Assembly: GCF_002564465.1 (NCBI RefSeq)
Contig: NZ_NUUX01000013.1
Location: forward strand, 256,466 to 320,465
Origin: Bacillus sp. AFS088145
Lineage (GTDB): Bacteria > Bacillota > Bacilli > Bacillales > Bacillaceae_G
Direction of reading: 5' to 3'
DNA: 64,000 nt
How positions within the stretch are numbered: position 1 is the stretch's first letter; the number at the start of each line of letters is the position of its first letter. The position numbers and the translations under genes are program-made. Below, piece by piece: positions 1 through 9,419 of the stretch. A model generated the notes under the pieces. That model saw nothing but the letters and a program-made list of their open reading frames with translations. It was not told the DNA's origin and ran no database searches.

Positions 1-827
1 TATACCTCGTTAGCAGCTCTACGTGTCATATCAGCTCCAACGATTTGAAGTTCATCCTCAAATGATTTTAATGTGTCAGTAGCCATTGCTTGAGCGACGA
101 TTTCAACTGCATCTTGTTTCCCTTGCTTTCTAGCAAATTCTTCACTACAAACGATAACTGCGGCTGCTCCACAAGATGGAGGACAGGCCATAAATCTTGT
201 TAAATAAGGTGGATGAATCACTGGTGAGTTCATTACTTCTTCAACCGTTAAAGGTGTATGAAACATTGAATACGGATTATTAATTGCATGATTTCTAGTC
301 TTAACAGCAACTTTTGCAAAAATATCTGGATTTGCTCCATATTTTTGCACATATGCTGTTCCAGCTGCACCAAAAATTCTTGCTGGACCAGTATTTCCAA
401 CAGCACCAGGTTCTAATTCATCTAAACGTTCCAAAAATGTTTGTAACGGATTTGTACGGTCTCCCCATACATTTCCTAATGCGCCTGGCTTCATTTCTTC
501 AAAACCAAAAGCAAGTGCACAGTCCACTACTCCAGAAGCAACTGCTTGACGAGCTAAAAATAATGCTGTTGATCCAGACGAGCAGTTATTATTTACATTA
601 ATGACTGGAATACCAGTCATACCTACTTTATAAAGAGCAGCTTGACCAGATGTACTATCTCCATAAACATAACTTGCAAATGCCTGTTTAATTTCTTTAA
701 AATCAATCCCTGCATCCTTTATTGCTCCACTAATTGCCTTTGAAGCCATCAATTCATAAGGCTCTTGTTTTCCAGGCTTAACAAATTTGACCATATCTAC
801 GCCGATTACTTTTACGTTCTTACTCAA
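1..827 (-). CDS. SCP-x-type thiolase / lipid-transfer protein (3' end outside window)
   Basis: The first 275 codons of a thiolase-fold enzyme are present; the C-terminal part lies beyond the window edge. The start is a TTG at 825-827 behind AGGGGG with 7 nt spacing. The nucleophile region NNNCSSGST is visible, with Cys at about residue 82, followed by a Gly/Ala-rich core typical of the SCP-2/SCP-x thiolase branch rather than of FadA-type thiolases. Such enzymes cleave 3-ketoacyl-CoA at the end of a beta-oxidation round, and in actinobacteria several act on sterol side chains. It is the last visible gene of a minus-strand run with an SDR, acyl-CoA synthetase, acyl-CoA dehydrogenase and sulfatase, which fits a catabolic role. 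The His and second Cys motifs expected near the C-terminus cannot be checked here. Confidence 0.85.
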   Translation of the reverse strand, partial: MSKNVKVIGVDMVKFVKPGKQEPYELMASKAISGAIKDAGIDFKEIKQAFASYVYGDSTSGQAALYKVGMTGIPVINVNNNCSSGSTALFLARQAVASGVVDCALAFGFEEMKPGALGNVWGDRTNPLQTFLERLDELEPGAVGNTGPARIFGAAGTAYVQKYGANPDIFAKVAVKTRNHAINNPYSMFHTPLTVEEVMNSPVIHPPYLTRFMACPPSCGAAAVIVCSEEFARKQGKQDAVEIVAQAMATDTLKSFEDELQIVGADMTRRAANEV

Positions 828-982
828 TGTATATCCCCCTTTTTAGTCATTTGACATTCTATTCATTAATGAAAGACACAAATTGTGTACCTTTAAAATT
901 TATTGTTAATTAGAAATATTCAGTCAAATAAACATAAACTAATTACTACTAATCTATTAGCTTGAATAACAATTAACTAAAA

Positions 983-1795
983 TCAAGTATATAATCCACC
1001 GTTAACATGAACGAGTTGACCATTTACATAGTTTGATAGTGGTGATGCAAGGTAAAAAATAGCTTCTGCAGCTTCGCGAGCTGATCCAATACGTTTTTGT
1101 GGAATTGTTTGTATAAACATATTACGCACTTTATCTGGAATACCGACTGTTACTCCATCAACAACTTCCCCTTCTTCTTTTGGACGAGTAAGGCGTGTAT
1201 CAATGAATCCATAAGCAACTGAGTTCGCATTAATATTAAATTGTCCCCATTCCTTTGCAACAGTTTTTGTTAGACCAATAATTCCTGCCTTTGCTGATGA
1301 ATAATTTGCTTGTCCTACATTTCCAGTTGATGCAACTGAAGATACATTAACAATCTTTCGATGATTAATGATACCTTGTTCCATTTCCTTTTTAGCCACG
1401 TCTCTCATATATGGTGCTGCTGCGCGAATTAGACGAAATGGTGCAATCAAATGAATATCCAGCATCGCCTGGAATTGATCGTCAGTCATTTTATGAATTA
1501 ATCCATCTGATGTATATCCAGCATTGTTCACTAATATATCCAATTTACCAAAATTATTAATAGCAGCAGCAACAATATTCGTTGCAAATTCTTTCGCTGT
1601 AATATCACCACAATAGACAGCTGCTTCTCCTCCATTTTCACGAATAATTGCTGCAACTTCTTCAGCTGGAGTTAGATCCTTATCTGAAACGACTACTTTT
1701 GCTCCTTGTTCAGCAAATAGTAACGCTACTTCTCGTCCAATTCCTCGACCTGAACCTGTAATAATTGCAACTTGGTTTTTTAAAAATTTACTCAT
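983..1795 (-). CDS. SDR-family oxidoreductase (3-hydroxyacyl-CoA or FabG-like dehydrogenase)
   Basis: A 270-residue short-chain dehydrogenase. The cofactor loop TGSGRGIG is at residues 13-20, NNAG at 90-93, the catalytic Ser near 152 and YSSAK at 165-169, so the catalytic set is complete. AGGAGG precedes the ATG. It is somewhat longer than a classic FabG (about 245), with an insert before the C-terminal VNGG segment. In this neighbourhood, between an acyl-CoA synthetase/dehydrogenase pair and a thiolase, the likely job is oxidation of a 3-hydroxyacyl-CoA, but a sterol or alcohol dehydrogenase role is equally possible from sequence. The gap to the thiolase gene is about 155 bp. Confidence 0.88.
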   Translation of the reverse strand: MSKFLKNQVAIITGSGRGIGREVALLFAEQGAKVVVSDKDLTPAEEVAAIIRENGGEAAVYCGDITAKEFATNIVAAAINNFGKLDILVNNAGYTSDGLIHKMTDDQFQAMLDIHLIAPFRLIRAAAPYMRDVAKKEMEQGIINHRKIVNVSSVASTGNVGQANYSSAKAGIIGLTKTVAKEWGQFNINANSVAYGFIDTRLTRPKEEGEVVDGVTVGIPDKVRNMFIQTIPQKRIGSAREAAEAIFYLASPLSNYVNGQLVHVNGGLYT

Positions 1796-1981
1796 GATTT
1801 TCCTCCTAAAAAATAATTATTAAAAATCTATTTCAACTTTTATGTGGTAAATGTGTTCTTACATCAATACAATTGTATTTGTCATATATTTATTTAATTA
1901 AACATCAAAATTCCTCTATAGAAATAGGATTCTTGTTATTTAAATGAAGAATCGTTCTTAAAGCTTCTTGATATTCCTTAC

Positions 1982-2257
1982 TTAAATACGCTTCATCCAT
2001 TGTTCTAATTCAGCTGTTGTTCGAGCGTTTAATGCTGGAAAAGAACCAATGACGCCTACTTTACAGCTTTCAATAACTGTTTCTGGATTTGATATTAGAA
2101 ACATTGGTGATACGAAAACTGGGAAACTTAATTGTTCAAGAATGTATTTTGGTAATTTCTTTTTCATATGTTTCATCCCCAAAACTAATTTTTCTCTACC
2201 TAAAGTATTTGACATTCCATAGAGTTCAACATTTTTAAGAATAGAGCTAACGATCAA
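1982..2257 (-). pseudogene. Truncated nitronate monooxygenase (N-terminal fragment)
   Basis: Ninety-one codons. The second half reads like the start of a nitronate monooxygenase/2-nitropropane dioxygenase: SPMFLISNP, then a GVIGSFPALNART segment, which is the FMN-barrel N-terminus of that family (normally about 320-360 residues). The reading frame then stops and no barrel continuation is found before the SDR gene. The first 30 residues do not look like this family and may come from another gene. After the stop, another frame reads DEAYLSKEYQEAL up to 1912, suggesting a second gene remnant joined by deletion. I read this as a decayed insertion inside the catabolic run. Confidence 0.6.
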
Positions 2258-2326
2258 TTTTAATTGTTTTTGTTTCCAGTACGTTTTCTATTTAAACAAC
2301 CCTCATCTATGTTTTCAATTAATCAA

Positions 2327-3895
2327 TTAGTTTACTTGTCTCGTAGTATCTTTCCAAAATTGCTCACGTAAATTACGTTTTAATATTTTTCCAGCCGCTG
2401 TTTTAGGGATTTCATCAGTAAATAATATTGATTTAGGTACTTTATAATTAGCTAAATAGTTTTTTGTAAACTGAATTAATTCGTTTTCTGTAATGCTACT
2501 TTTAGGTTCTTTGACAACTACTGCCAAAACAGCTTCGCCCCATCTCTCATCTGGAACACCAATTACAGACGCTTCGATTACATCTTGATGTTTATAAAGC
2601 ACATTTTCTACTTCATTTGAATAGACATTTTCTCCGCCAGTAATAATCATGTCCTTTTTTCGATCGACGATATAAATATAATTATCTTCATCTATAGTTG
2701 CCATATCTCCAGAATGGTACCATCCATCTTTTAATGACTCTGTTGTTTCAACTGGTAGATTCCAATAACCCTTCATAATATTTTGACCACGAGCGATAAT
2801 CTCGCCCGTTTCACCTGGTTTTACATCTACTCCATGTTCATCAACAACTCGTAAATCAACTCCAAAAACAACTCGACCAGCTGATTTGAGCCTTCTTTCA
2901 CTCTGCTCAGTACCATCTGTTATATGATCTTCTGCAGTTAAATAAGTTAAACATGGTGAAGCTTCGGTCATTCCATATGCCTGTTCAAATTGTAATTTTG
3001 GAAAGGAGTGTTGAATTTTTTTCAATAGTTCAAAAGGCATTGGAGAAGCTCCATATAATATCTTCTTTAAAGATTTTAAATGCTCCCTATTAAAATCAGG
3101 ATCATTTACTACCATATTTAGCATCGTTGGCACAAGTACACTATCCGTCACGTTATTTTTTTGGACCTTATCTATAAATAATTTAGGTGTAAACATTCTT
3201 AAAAAAGTATGAGTGCATCCTACCATTATTGCATTAATCATAAAGGTAGCATCTGCTAAGTGAAACATAGGGGCACTATGTAAATAGGTTGAAGTATGAT
3301 CTAAACCGGTAAACTGAATAGTTTGGTAAAAATTACTAACCATATTACGATGAGTCAGCATAACCCCCTTTGAACGGCCTGTTGTACCACCTGTATAGAA
3401 CAACCCTGCAACATTATTCTCATCAGTTACATCATATTCAAGTTCCGTATCTGGTTCATTTTTAATAATATTTTCATAGGAGAGCAATTCTGAATCCTTC
3501 ATTTCCTCATCTGCCAAAATATATTGTTCGATTGAAGGAGTATTTATTTGTAAAAAAGGTACTACTTTTTCGAATTCTTTATGAATAAAGAGTAGTAAAG
3601 CTCCTGAATCATTTAAAGTAAATTTTAGTTCCTCTGGAGATAAACGATAATTTAATGGAACAATAATCGCTCCAATCGCAGTACAAGCATAGAATAGCTC
3701 TATGTATCGGAAATCATTGAGCATTAATACACCGACACGATCACCTTTTTTAACATTGTTCTTTTTTAACCAATTTTTTAATTTTGCTGTCCGATTTGCT
3801 AACTGTTTATACGTGAATTGATAATCATCATCTAAAATCGCAAGCTTATTTGGCCAAATGATTGAAGAACGTATTAGCGCTTTTGTAATAATCAT
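2327..3895 (-). CDS. AMP-dependent acyl-CoA synthetase / ligase
   Basis: A 522-residue ANL-superfamily ligase that activates a carboxylic acid to its CoA thioester through an acyl-adenylate. The phosphate-binding loop YTGGTTGRSKG is at about 167-177, followed by YGMTEASP, the hinge region GWYHSGD, DRKKDMIITGGENVYS and the C-terminal lysine motif PKTAAGKILKR. All core motifs are intact. AAGGAG precedes the ATG. The family covers medium- and long-chain fatty acids, aromatic acids and sterol side-chain acids; substrate cannot be told. Its position directly after the acyl-CoA dehydrogenase (93 bp) makes it the entry enzyme of the putative beta-oxidation route. Confidence 0.9.
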   Translation of the reverse strand: MIITKALIRSSIIWPNKLAILDDDYQFTYKQLANRTAKLKNWLKKNNVKKGDRVGVLMLNDFRYIELFYACTAIGAIIVPLNYRLSPEELKFTLNDSGALLLFIHKEFEKVVPFLQINTPSIEQYILADEEMKDSELLSYENIIKNEPDTELEYDVTDENNVAGLFYTGGTTGRSKGVMLTHRNMVSNFYQTIQFTGLDHTSTYLHSAPMFHLADATFMINAIMVGCTHTFLRMFTPKLFIDKVQKNNVTDSVLVPTMLNMVVNDPDFNREHLKSLKKILYGASPMPFELLKKIQHSFPKLQFEQAYGMTEASPCLTYLTAEDHITDGTEQSERRLKSAGRVVFGVDLRVVDEHGVDVKPGETGEIIARGQNIMKGYWNLPVETTESLKDGWYHSGDMATIDEDNYIYIVDRKKDMIITGGENVYSNEVENVLYKHQDVIEASVIGVPDERWGEAVLAVVVKEPKSSITENELIQFTKNYLANYKVPKSILFTDEIPKTAAGKILKRNLREQFWKDTTRQVN

Positions 3896-3988
3896 TTATA
3901 CTTCTCCTTTTATTTTATTTGTTAAATAAAAATGAACAGTAGTAATTTGATTCAAACAGTTTCAAAAAGATTTTAAATAATTTCTAAC

Positions 3989-5167
3989 TTATAATCCCAT
4001 GTTGTCGGCAATAATTACCTTCATTATTTCATTTGTCCCTGCAAATATAGGTAAAACTGCTACATCTCTATACCATCTAGCTATCTCATATTCTTCCATA
4101 AAACCATATCCTCCGTGCAATTGTAGACATTCAGAAGCTGCTTTCTTTGCTAATGCTGTCGTCCACCATTTTGCCATGGATACTTCAGTAACAACATTCT
4201 CTTTTGCAATATGTTTTACAATTAAATCATCTAGAAAAGTCTTTCCAATCGTAATTTCAGTTGCAAGCTCTGCAAGTTTAAATTGTGTATTTTGGAATGA
4301 TCCAACTGGTTTGCCAAATACTTTACGTTCTTTTACATAGTCCATCGTAATATCTAGAATTCGTTTAGAACTGTATACAGCAGTTATCGAGCACATCAAT
4401 CTTTCCTGCTGAAGTTTTTCCATTAAATAATAAAATCCTTTATTCTCTTCCCCTAGAAGATTTTCTACTGGAACTATGGCATCTTCGAAAATAAGTTCTG
4501 CGGTATCTTGAGAATGTAAACCAACCTTATTTAATTTTTTTCCTCTTTTAAATCCAGGGGTACCTTCCTCTACAACAATTAGACTAATCCCTTTATGACC
4601 AGGTACTGCCTTAGGGTCTGTCTTAACTGCTACAACAATAAGATTTGTTAATATCCCACTTGAAATGAATGTTTTTTCTCCATTAATCACAAAGTGATCA
4701 CCTTTTCGTACAGCTGTTGTCTTAATAGCTGAAAGGTCTGAACCTGTACCTGGCTCTGTCATTGCAACTGAAGACATGTATTCGCCGGTAACAGCACCTG
4801 GTAACCATCGTTTCTTCTGCTCTTCATTCCCGTAACTTTGAATATATGGCATAACAATATCATTATGAAGACCTATTGCAGTTGAAGCCCCAAGTCCAAT
4901 TTTAATCAACTCTTCAGCCATTACGATACTGTAGCCAAAATCCGCATTCAAGCCACCGTATTTTTCATCTACCCAAGGACATAAAAAACCATTTTCTCCT
5001 GCTTTTCTCCAAAATGATAGAGGTACAAGATGATTTTCTTCCCACAGATCTACAAAAGGGATTGCTTCTTTTTCTAAAAATTTCGCGAATGCTTGTCTAA
5101 AAATATGGTGCTCCTCATTCAAAAAACTTCTTGATGAATTCTTACTTTCTGATAATACTTTAGCCAT
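3989..5167 (-). CDS. Acyl-CoA dehydrogenase
   Basis: 392 residues from the ATG at 5165-5167, chosen because AGGAGGGG lies about 5 nt upstream; an in-frame ATG at 5194 would overlap that site. The FAD/substrate-binding stretch MTEPGTGSD, the GEKTFISSG segment and the C-terminal GGYGFMEEYEIARWYRD and GTNEIMK motifs define the acyl-CoA dehydrogenase family. The residue before GTNEI is Ala rather than the catalytic Glu of short/medium-chain enzymes, as in long-chain and isovaleryl types, where the base sits elsewhere. It should introduce the alpha-beta double bond and pass electrons to an electron transfer flavoprotein, of which only a fragment is encoded upstream. Confidence 0.92.
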   Translation of the reverse strand: MAKVLSESKNSSRSFLNEEHHIFRQAFAKFLEKEAIPFVDLWEENHLVPLSFWRKAGENGFLCPWVDEKYGGLNADFGYSIVMAEELIKIGLGASTAIGLHNDIVMPYIQSYGNEEQKKRWLPGAVTGEYMSSVAMTEPGTGSDLSAIKTTAVRKGDHFVINGEKTFISSGILTNLIVVAVKTDPKAVPGHKGISLIVVEEGTPGFKRGKKLNKVGLHSQDTAELIFEDAIVPVENLLGEENKGFYYLMEKLQQERLMCSITAVYSSKRILDITMDYVKERKVFGKPVGSFQNTQFKLAELATEITIGKTFLDDLIVKHIAKENVVTEVSMAKWWTTALAKKAASECLQLHGGYGFMEEYEIARWYRDVAVLPIFAGTNEIMKVIIADNMGL

Positions 5168-5382
5168 AATGTCCCCTCCTAAAAAAAATTCCAAGCTATA
5201 TTTAGCTATAAATCAAGAAGTATGCCAATTATAGAAACTATCAAATATTGAATTCTTCGTTGGAAACTTCTAAGAGTTGTCTTCCTTTTTTAACAAAATA
5301 AGTATTTCATGTCTCTAAATGATGTCTATTTTTTAATACACAAAAACTTCTAATTATATTTAGCTTAAAATAAAGAAAAATA

Positions 5383-5937
5383 TTAAATTGTTAGTTGTAA
5401 ATCCTTAATGTTGACGGCAAAATCAACAATTTCAACTGTTCCTCCTACTTCTTTAGGAGAAAAACTATCTTTATGCACAACTACTAATGGAATTCCACAC
5501 TCAACTTTTTTTAACTCATGTAGAAGAGATAAAGTTGTAGATCTAGTAAAATATAAATCACCTTCACTAAAATTAATATCAGTCACATTTGTAACAAGCT
5601 CTACTTCTTTGTTCATTTCGATTTGTAACGCTAAATCTACCCCTATTACTGTATTAGGAACAAGAATTATATCTGGTTGAACAGAATCACAAACTTGTAG
5701 AAAAGCTTGTGTGTAGTTATTTACCTTATAGATGTTTAGCTTTTTATTCTTCAATAAATACAATTTATTAGCACCATGCTTTGCTAATAATTTTGCAAAT
5801 TGAGGTAAGTTACGATCAAATCCAATTACATTCAATTCACAATAATCACTTATCTTTTTTGCGGCTGCTAAAACTTCTAAGGAAATTTTAAGTAATTTTT
5901 CAGTTTTTGTTTCAACTAAAATAAGAACTTTTCTCAT
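5383..5937 (-). CDS. Short ETF-alpha N-terminal-domain protein (FAD domain missing)
   Basis: 184 residues from the ATG at 5935-5937, which has AGGAGG 6 nt upstream; the ATG two codons earlier touches the ribosome site. The pattern VLILVETK, then HGANKLYLL, then QPDIILVPNTVIGVDLALQI and a LVTNVTDI segment matches domain I of electron transfer flavoprotein alpha. A full alpha subunit is about 320 residues and carries its FAD-binding domain at the C-terminus; that domain is absent and the 215 bp downstream do not encode it. No ETF-beta partner is present. It may be a relic, or a free-standing domain serving the adjacent acyl-CoA dehydrogenase. Function is uncertain. Confidence 0.65.
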   Translation of the reverse strand: MRKVLILVETKTEKLLKISLEVLAAAKKISDYCELNVIGFDRNLPQFAKLLAKHGANKLYLLKNKKLNIYKVNNYTQAFLQVCDSVQPDIILVPNTVIGVDLALQIEMNKEVELVTNVTDINFSEGDLYFTRSTTLSLLHELKKVECGIPLVVVHKDSFSPKEVGGTVEIVDFAVNIKDLQLTI

Positions 5938-6049
5938 TTTCATCCTCCTCTACTTCACTTGAATAAAGAATTTTAGTATTCCAATTAAATCTTTCATTTC
6001 AATTGAGTCAAGAAAGTATGGACTAGCTATCTTTTCCTTTTATTTCAAC

Positions 6050-8170
6050 CTAATCATTTTGCAAAACAAAGTCGATTTTTTGAATTTTCCCTGTAAACGC
6101 GAAGTCTCCTATTTCTGCATAGTTTTTGCTTACAGGTAAATATGCATCTCTTCCAACAGTTAATCCATCCATTGAAATTATAAATGGTAAGGTCCTTGGC
6201 ATATCAACCTCTCCAACATGGTGATCATCGATAAATAGGCTTCCTTTTCCTTGAAATTGACTTGTTTTCGAAAATTCAAAACGTACGGTTGATTTTCCAA
6301 CCGGTATTTCTTGATTAGATTCAATGATATAGACAGTCTCCACATTATTATACTCATAGTATAAACGGTTATTTTGAATATACATTGTATATCCGCTGTA
6401 TTGATTTCCGTGCGCAATCAATACACCCTTACTGTCTTTACTCGGACAATCTATCGGTACTGTAATTTTATAGGATCGATTAAGTATAGATGGCATTGCA
6501 TGAGTATGGCCCATTTTTGGATAGTAAGTAAACTCTGTTCGATATCTTACTTTATCATCAGGAAAAACATAAGAAAATAATTCAACTGTTTTATCAATCA
6601 TTGGGAGTGCATTATATTTTTCAGCTTCGCCAAACCAGATCTCCTTTAATTCATTCAGTTTCTCTGGAAACTTTTCAGCTAAATTATTTGTTTGAGAAAA
6701 ATCTTCAATCGTGTTATACAATTCCCATCGATCATCTTCAAAAGGTGTTCCTTTCGTATGAAAAGAAGTCGCCTTCCAGCCGTCATGCCAAATCGCTCGC
6801 TGTGCTGCCATAAGGAAGTATTGAGTTTCACGGATCGTTTGAACTTTCTGATCATCAAATGTATACTGCATGCTCTTTCCATGCAACGGCATTTGTTTAA
6901 CTCCTTTCATTTCTTTAGGTGCACTTATTCCAGCCAAGTCTAAAATTGTCGGAGTGATATCAATGACATGATGGAACTGATTACGAACAGTTCCAATATC
7001 CTTGATTCGATTTGGGAAATGATAAATCAATGGAACATGAATTCCTCCGTCAAATGTTGTTTGTTTATAGTACTTAAACGGTGTATTGCTTGCCTGAGCC
7101 CAGCCACGAGGATAGTTTGCCTGTGTATTTGGTCCACCAATTTCATCGATGTGATCGAACATTTTTTCAGCCGTCGGTGAAATTCCGCTATAAAAAGAAT
7201 TTGGTTCCAAAAACCCATCAAATTCCCCCTCCTGACTAGCCCCATTATCAGATAGAAATACGATCATCGTATTGTCTAATTGTCCAATAGTTTCGAGAAA
7301 CTCAATGAATCTACCTATCTGTTCATCTGTGTGAGTTAGGAATCCTGCATATGTTTCTTGAAATCTTTCGAAGAGACGTTTTTCTTCAGATCTAAGTTTA
7401 TCCCATTCCTTCACACCAGGATTACGTTCCGCAAGCACTGTATCTTGTGGTACGATTCCTAATAATTTTTGACGTTCCAATCTTTCTTCTCGTATTTGAT
7501 CCCATCCTTTTGAATATTTTCCTTTGTACATATCAATATAACTTTGTGAGACTTGATGAGGATAATGCTGCGCGCCAAATGCAAGATACATAAAGAATGG
7601 TTTTTCTGGGAAAATTGAAGCGTGATCAGAAAGAAATTGTATTCCATGATCAACAAGATCCTCAGAAAGATGATAGTCGGGCCTTTTTGGAGGCTCCACA
7701 TTATGATTATCGTAAACTAAAGTAGGTGTATATTGATCTGCACAAGCATCTAAAAATCCGTAATACCGTTCAAAACCTTTTCCTAACGGCCAGTTATGAA
7801 AAGGACCAGCCGGTGTTTCTTCATATATTGGTGCTAAATGCCATTTTCCTACAGCATAGGTACTATAATCATTTTCCTTTAGAATTTCCGCTATTGTTCC
7901 TGCTGAAGAGCTAATTTTACCGCGGGAGTTAGGAACATCAGGACCTAAATCGAAATTTGCTAGAAGCCCCATACCTACAGAATGATGATTTCGTCCAGTC
8001 AATAAACTTGCTCTCGTCGGAGAACAAAGAGGCGTAACATGGAAATTATTATAACTCAATCCATTTTGTGCTAAACGATCAATATTAGGCGTCTTAATTT
8101 CCGAACCATAGCATCCAAGGTCAGAAAAACCCATATCATCAAGTACTATGTATACAATATTGTTTTTCAT
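6050..8170 (-). CDS. Type I sulfatase (arylsulfatase family), cytosolic
   Basis: 706 residues. DD at 11-12 for metal binding and C49-S-P-T-R53 as the formylglycine motif show a type I sulfatase; GKWHLAP at 108-114 and a SDNGAS metal ligand segment near residue 308 complete the active site. The final ~150 residues form a separate beta-rich domain seen in long arylsulfatases. There is no signal peptide, so the enzyme should work in the cytoplasm on imported sulfate esters. Cys49 must be oxidised to formylglycine, and the gene for the activating enzyme lies immediately upstream (132 bp). AAAGGAG precedes the ATG. Substrate is unknown; neighbours suggest an acyl or sterol-type sulfate ester. Confidence 0.93.
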   Translation of the reverse strand: MKNNIVYIVLDDMGFSDLGCYGSEIKTPNIDRLAQNGLSYNNFHVTPLCSPTRASLLTGRNHHSVGMGLLANFDLGPDVPNSRGKISSSAGTIAEILKENDYSTYAVGKWHLAPIYEETPAGPFHNWPLGKGFERYYGFLDACADQYTPTLVYDNHNVEPPKRPDYHLSEDLVDHGIQFLSDHASIFPEKPFFMYLAFGAQHYPHQVSQSYIDMYKGKYSKGWDQIREERLERQKLLGIVPQDTVLAERNPGVKEWDKLRSEEKRLFERFQETYAGFLTHTDEQIGRFIEFLETIGQLDNTMIVFLSDNGASQEGEFDGFLEPNSFYSGISPTAEKMFDHIDEIGGPNTQANYPRGWAQASNTPFKYYKQTTFDGGIHVPLIYHFPNRIKDIGTVRNQFHHVIDITPTILDLAGISAPKEMKGVKQMPLHGKSMQYTFDDQKVQTIRETQYFLMAAQRAIWHDGWKATSFHTKGTPFEDDRWELYNTIEDFSQTNNLAEKFPEKLNELKEIWFGEAEKYNALPMIDKTVELFSYVFPDDKVRYRTEFTYYPKMGHTHAMPSILNRSYKITVPIDCPSKDSKGVLIAHGNQYSGYTMYIQNNRLYYEYNNVETVYIIESNQEIPVGKSTVRFEFSKTSQFQGKGSLFIDDHHVGEVDMPRTLPFIISMDGLTVGRDAYLPVSKNYAEIGDFAFTGKIQKIDFVLQND

Positions 8171-8302
8171 TTTTTATGGTCTCCTTTAAATGTAAAAATA
8201 ATTAATCTGTTAATCTAGCTTTCATTAAGCATCTTAAATCTTGTCAATTACTTTCAATTGCATTTGTATTGAACACTCATTAAATGAAGTCAAAAAACAC
8301 TA

Positions 8303-9286
8303 TTAAAATTCCTTACGAGTGATTAATTTCGCATCCATAGCACAACGAAATCCCATATTTCCTGTAGAACTGTCAGGTGTATTGGAACTACGGGCAGCTA
8401 CTCGATAACGATTACAGTAAGATTCGTGACAAAGATAAGAGCCTCCACGTATTACCTTTGATGTTCCGTTTGGTATACCTTTGGGATTTTCTTTTGTGTC
8501 ATATACATGATAGGTTGGACTGAACCAATCAGAACACCATTCCCAGACATTTCCGGAAACATTATATAGGCCATAATTATTAGGTGGAAATGAACGAGCT
8601 GGGGCAGTTCCTTTATAACCATCTAATTCGTGATTTTCATTTGGGAATTTCCCCTGCCAAATATTTGCATAATGTTGACCATTCGGATGTAATTTGTCAC
8701 CCCAAGCATATTTTTTCTGTACTAAACCTCCCCGAGCAGCAAATTCCCATTCTGCTTCGGTGGGAAGTCTTTTCCCAGCCCAGTTGCAATATGCTATAGC
8801 ATCATTCCATGATACATGAACTACTGGATGATCATATCTATCTTCAAATGTTGAATCCGGTCCTTCAGGATGTCTCCAGTTCGCTCCATCAACAACTAGC
8901 CACCAAGGAGTTTGTTGAACAAATTGAGTAACCTTTTTTCGAGTTTCATATGACACTAGCGAATGAAAAACAAATGACCAGCCGTAAATTTCTGCCTCAG
9001 TATTGTAACCTGTATCAGATATAAATTCTTCAAACTGAGAATTAGTTACAGTACAAGCGTCTATGTAGAAAGGATTAACCTTTACTTTACGTACTGGTCC
9101 TTCACCATCTTCCTTGTACCCTTCAGGATCATTGGTTCCCATTAAAAATGCACCACCTGGAATGTAAATTGCATTTTTGTCGAAATCTTTATTACATCTT
9201 TTAACAACACTTGACCCTGAGTATTGAGACACATTTGATTTTTGTTTACTTGGAGAACAACATCCTGATTTTTTTTCTAATTCCAT
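8303..9286 (-). CDS. Formylglycine-generating enzyme (sulfatase activator)
   Basis: 327 residues of the FGE-sulfatase family. The catalytic pair is present in C286-HESY-C291, with the following [16 protein letters not shown] segment typical of copper-dependent aerobic FGE; W-EW-C-DW and GGSYLC motifs are also seen. It converts the sulfatase active-site Cys to formylglycine. The N-terminus starts with GCCSPSK, a short Cys-rich tail common in bacterial FGE, and there is no signal peptide. It is the first gene of the run, divergent from the LysR gene, and pairs functionally with the sulfatase behind it. Upstream ribosome site is weak (GAGTGA). Confidence 0.93.
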   Translation of the reverse strand: MELEKKSGCCSPSKQKSNVSQYSGSSVVKRCNKDFDKNAIYIPGGAFLMGTNDPEGYKEDGEGPVRKVKVNPFYIDACTVTNSQFEEFISDTGYNTEAEIYGWSFVFHSLVSYETRKKVTQFVQQTPWWLVVDGANWRHPEGPDSTFEDRYDHPVVHVSWNDAIAYCNWAGKRLPTEAEWEFAARGGLVQKKYAWGDKLHPNGQHYANIWQGKFPNENHELDGYKGTAPARSFPPNNYGLYNVSGNVWEWCSDWFSPTYHVYDTKENPKGIPNGTSKVIRGGSYLCHESYCNRYRVAARSSNTPDSSTGNMGFRCAMDAKLITRKEF

Positions 9287-9419
9287 TCATATCACTCATT
9301 TTATATTTTAAATTTTCAAACATCTTTGAATTTAATATACTTTCTCTTTAAGTTAATTTAAAGTGTTAATTAGTGAAGCTTGGTTGAATTTTTTTCTACA
9401 AATCAAAAAGGAGGGCAAA

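Noticed and set aside
314-601. 95-codon plus-strand frame rich in Leu/Gln/His
   Set aside because: Shadow of the thiolase gene on the opposite strand; no ribosome site.
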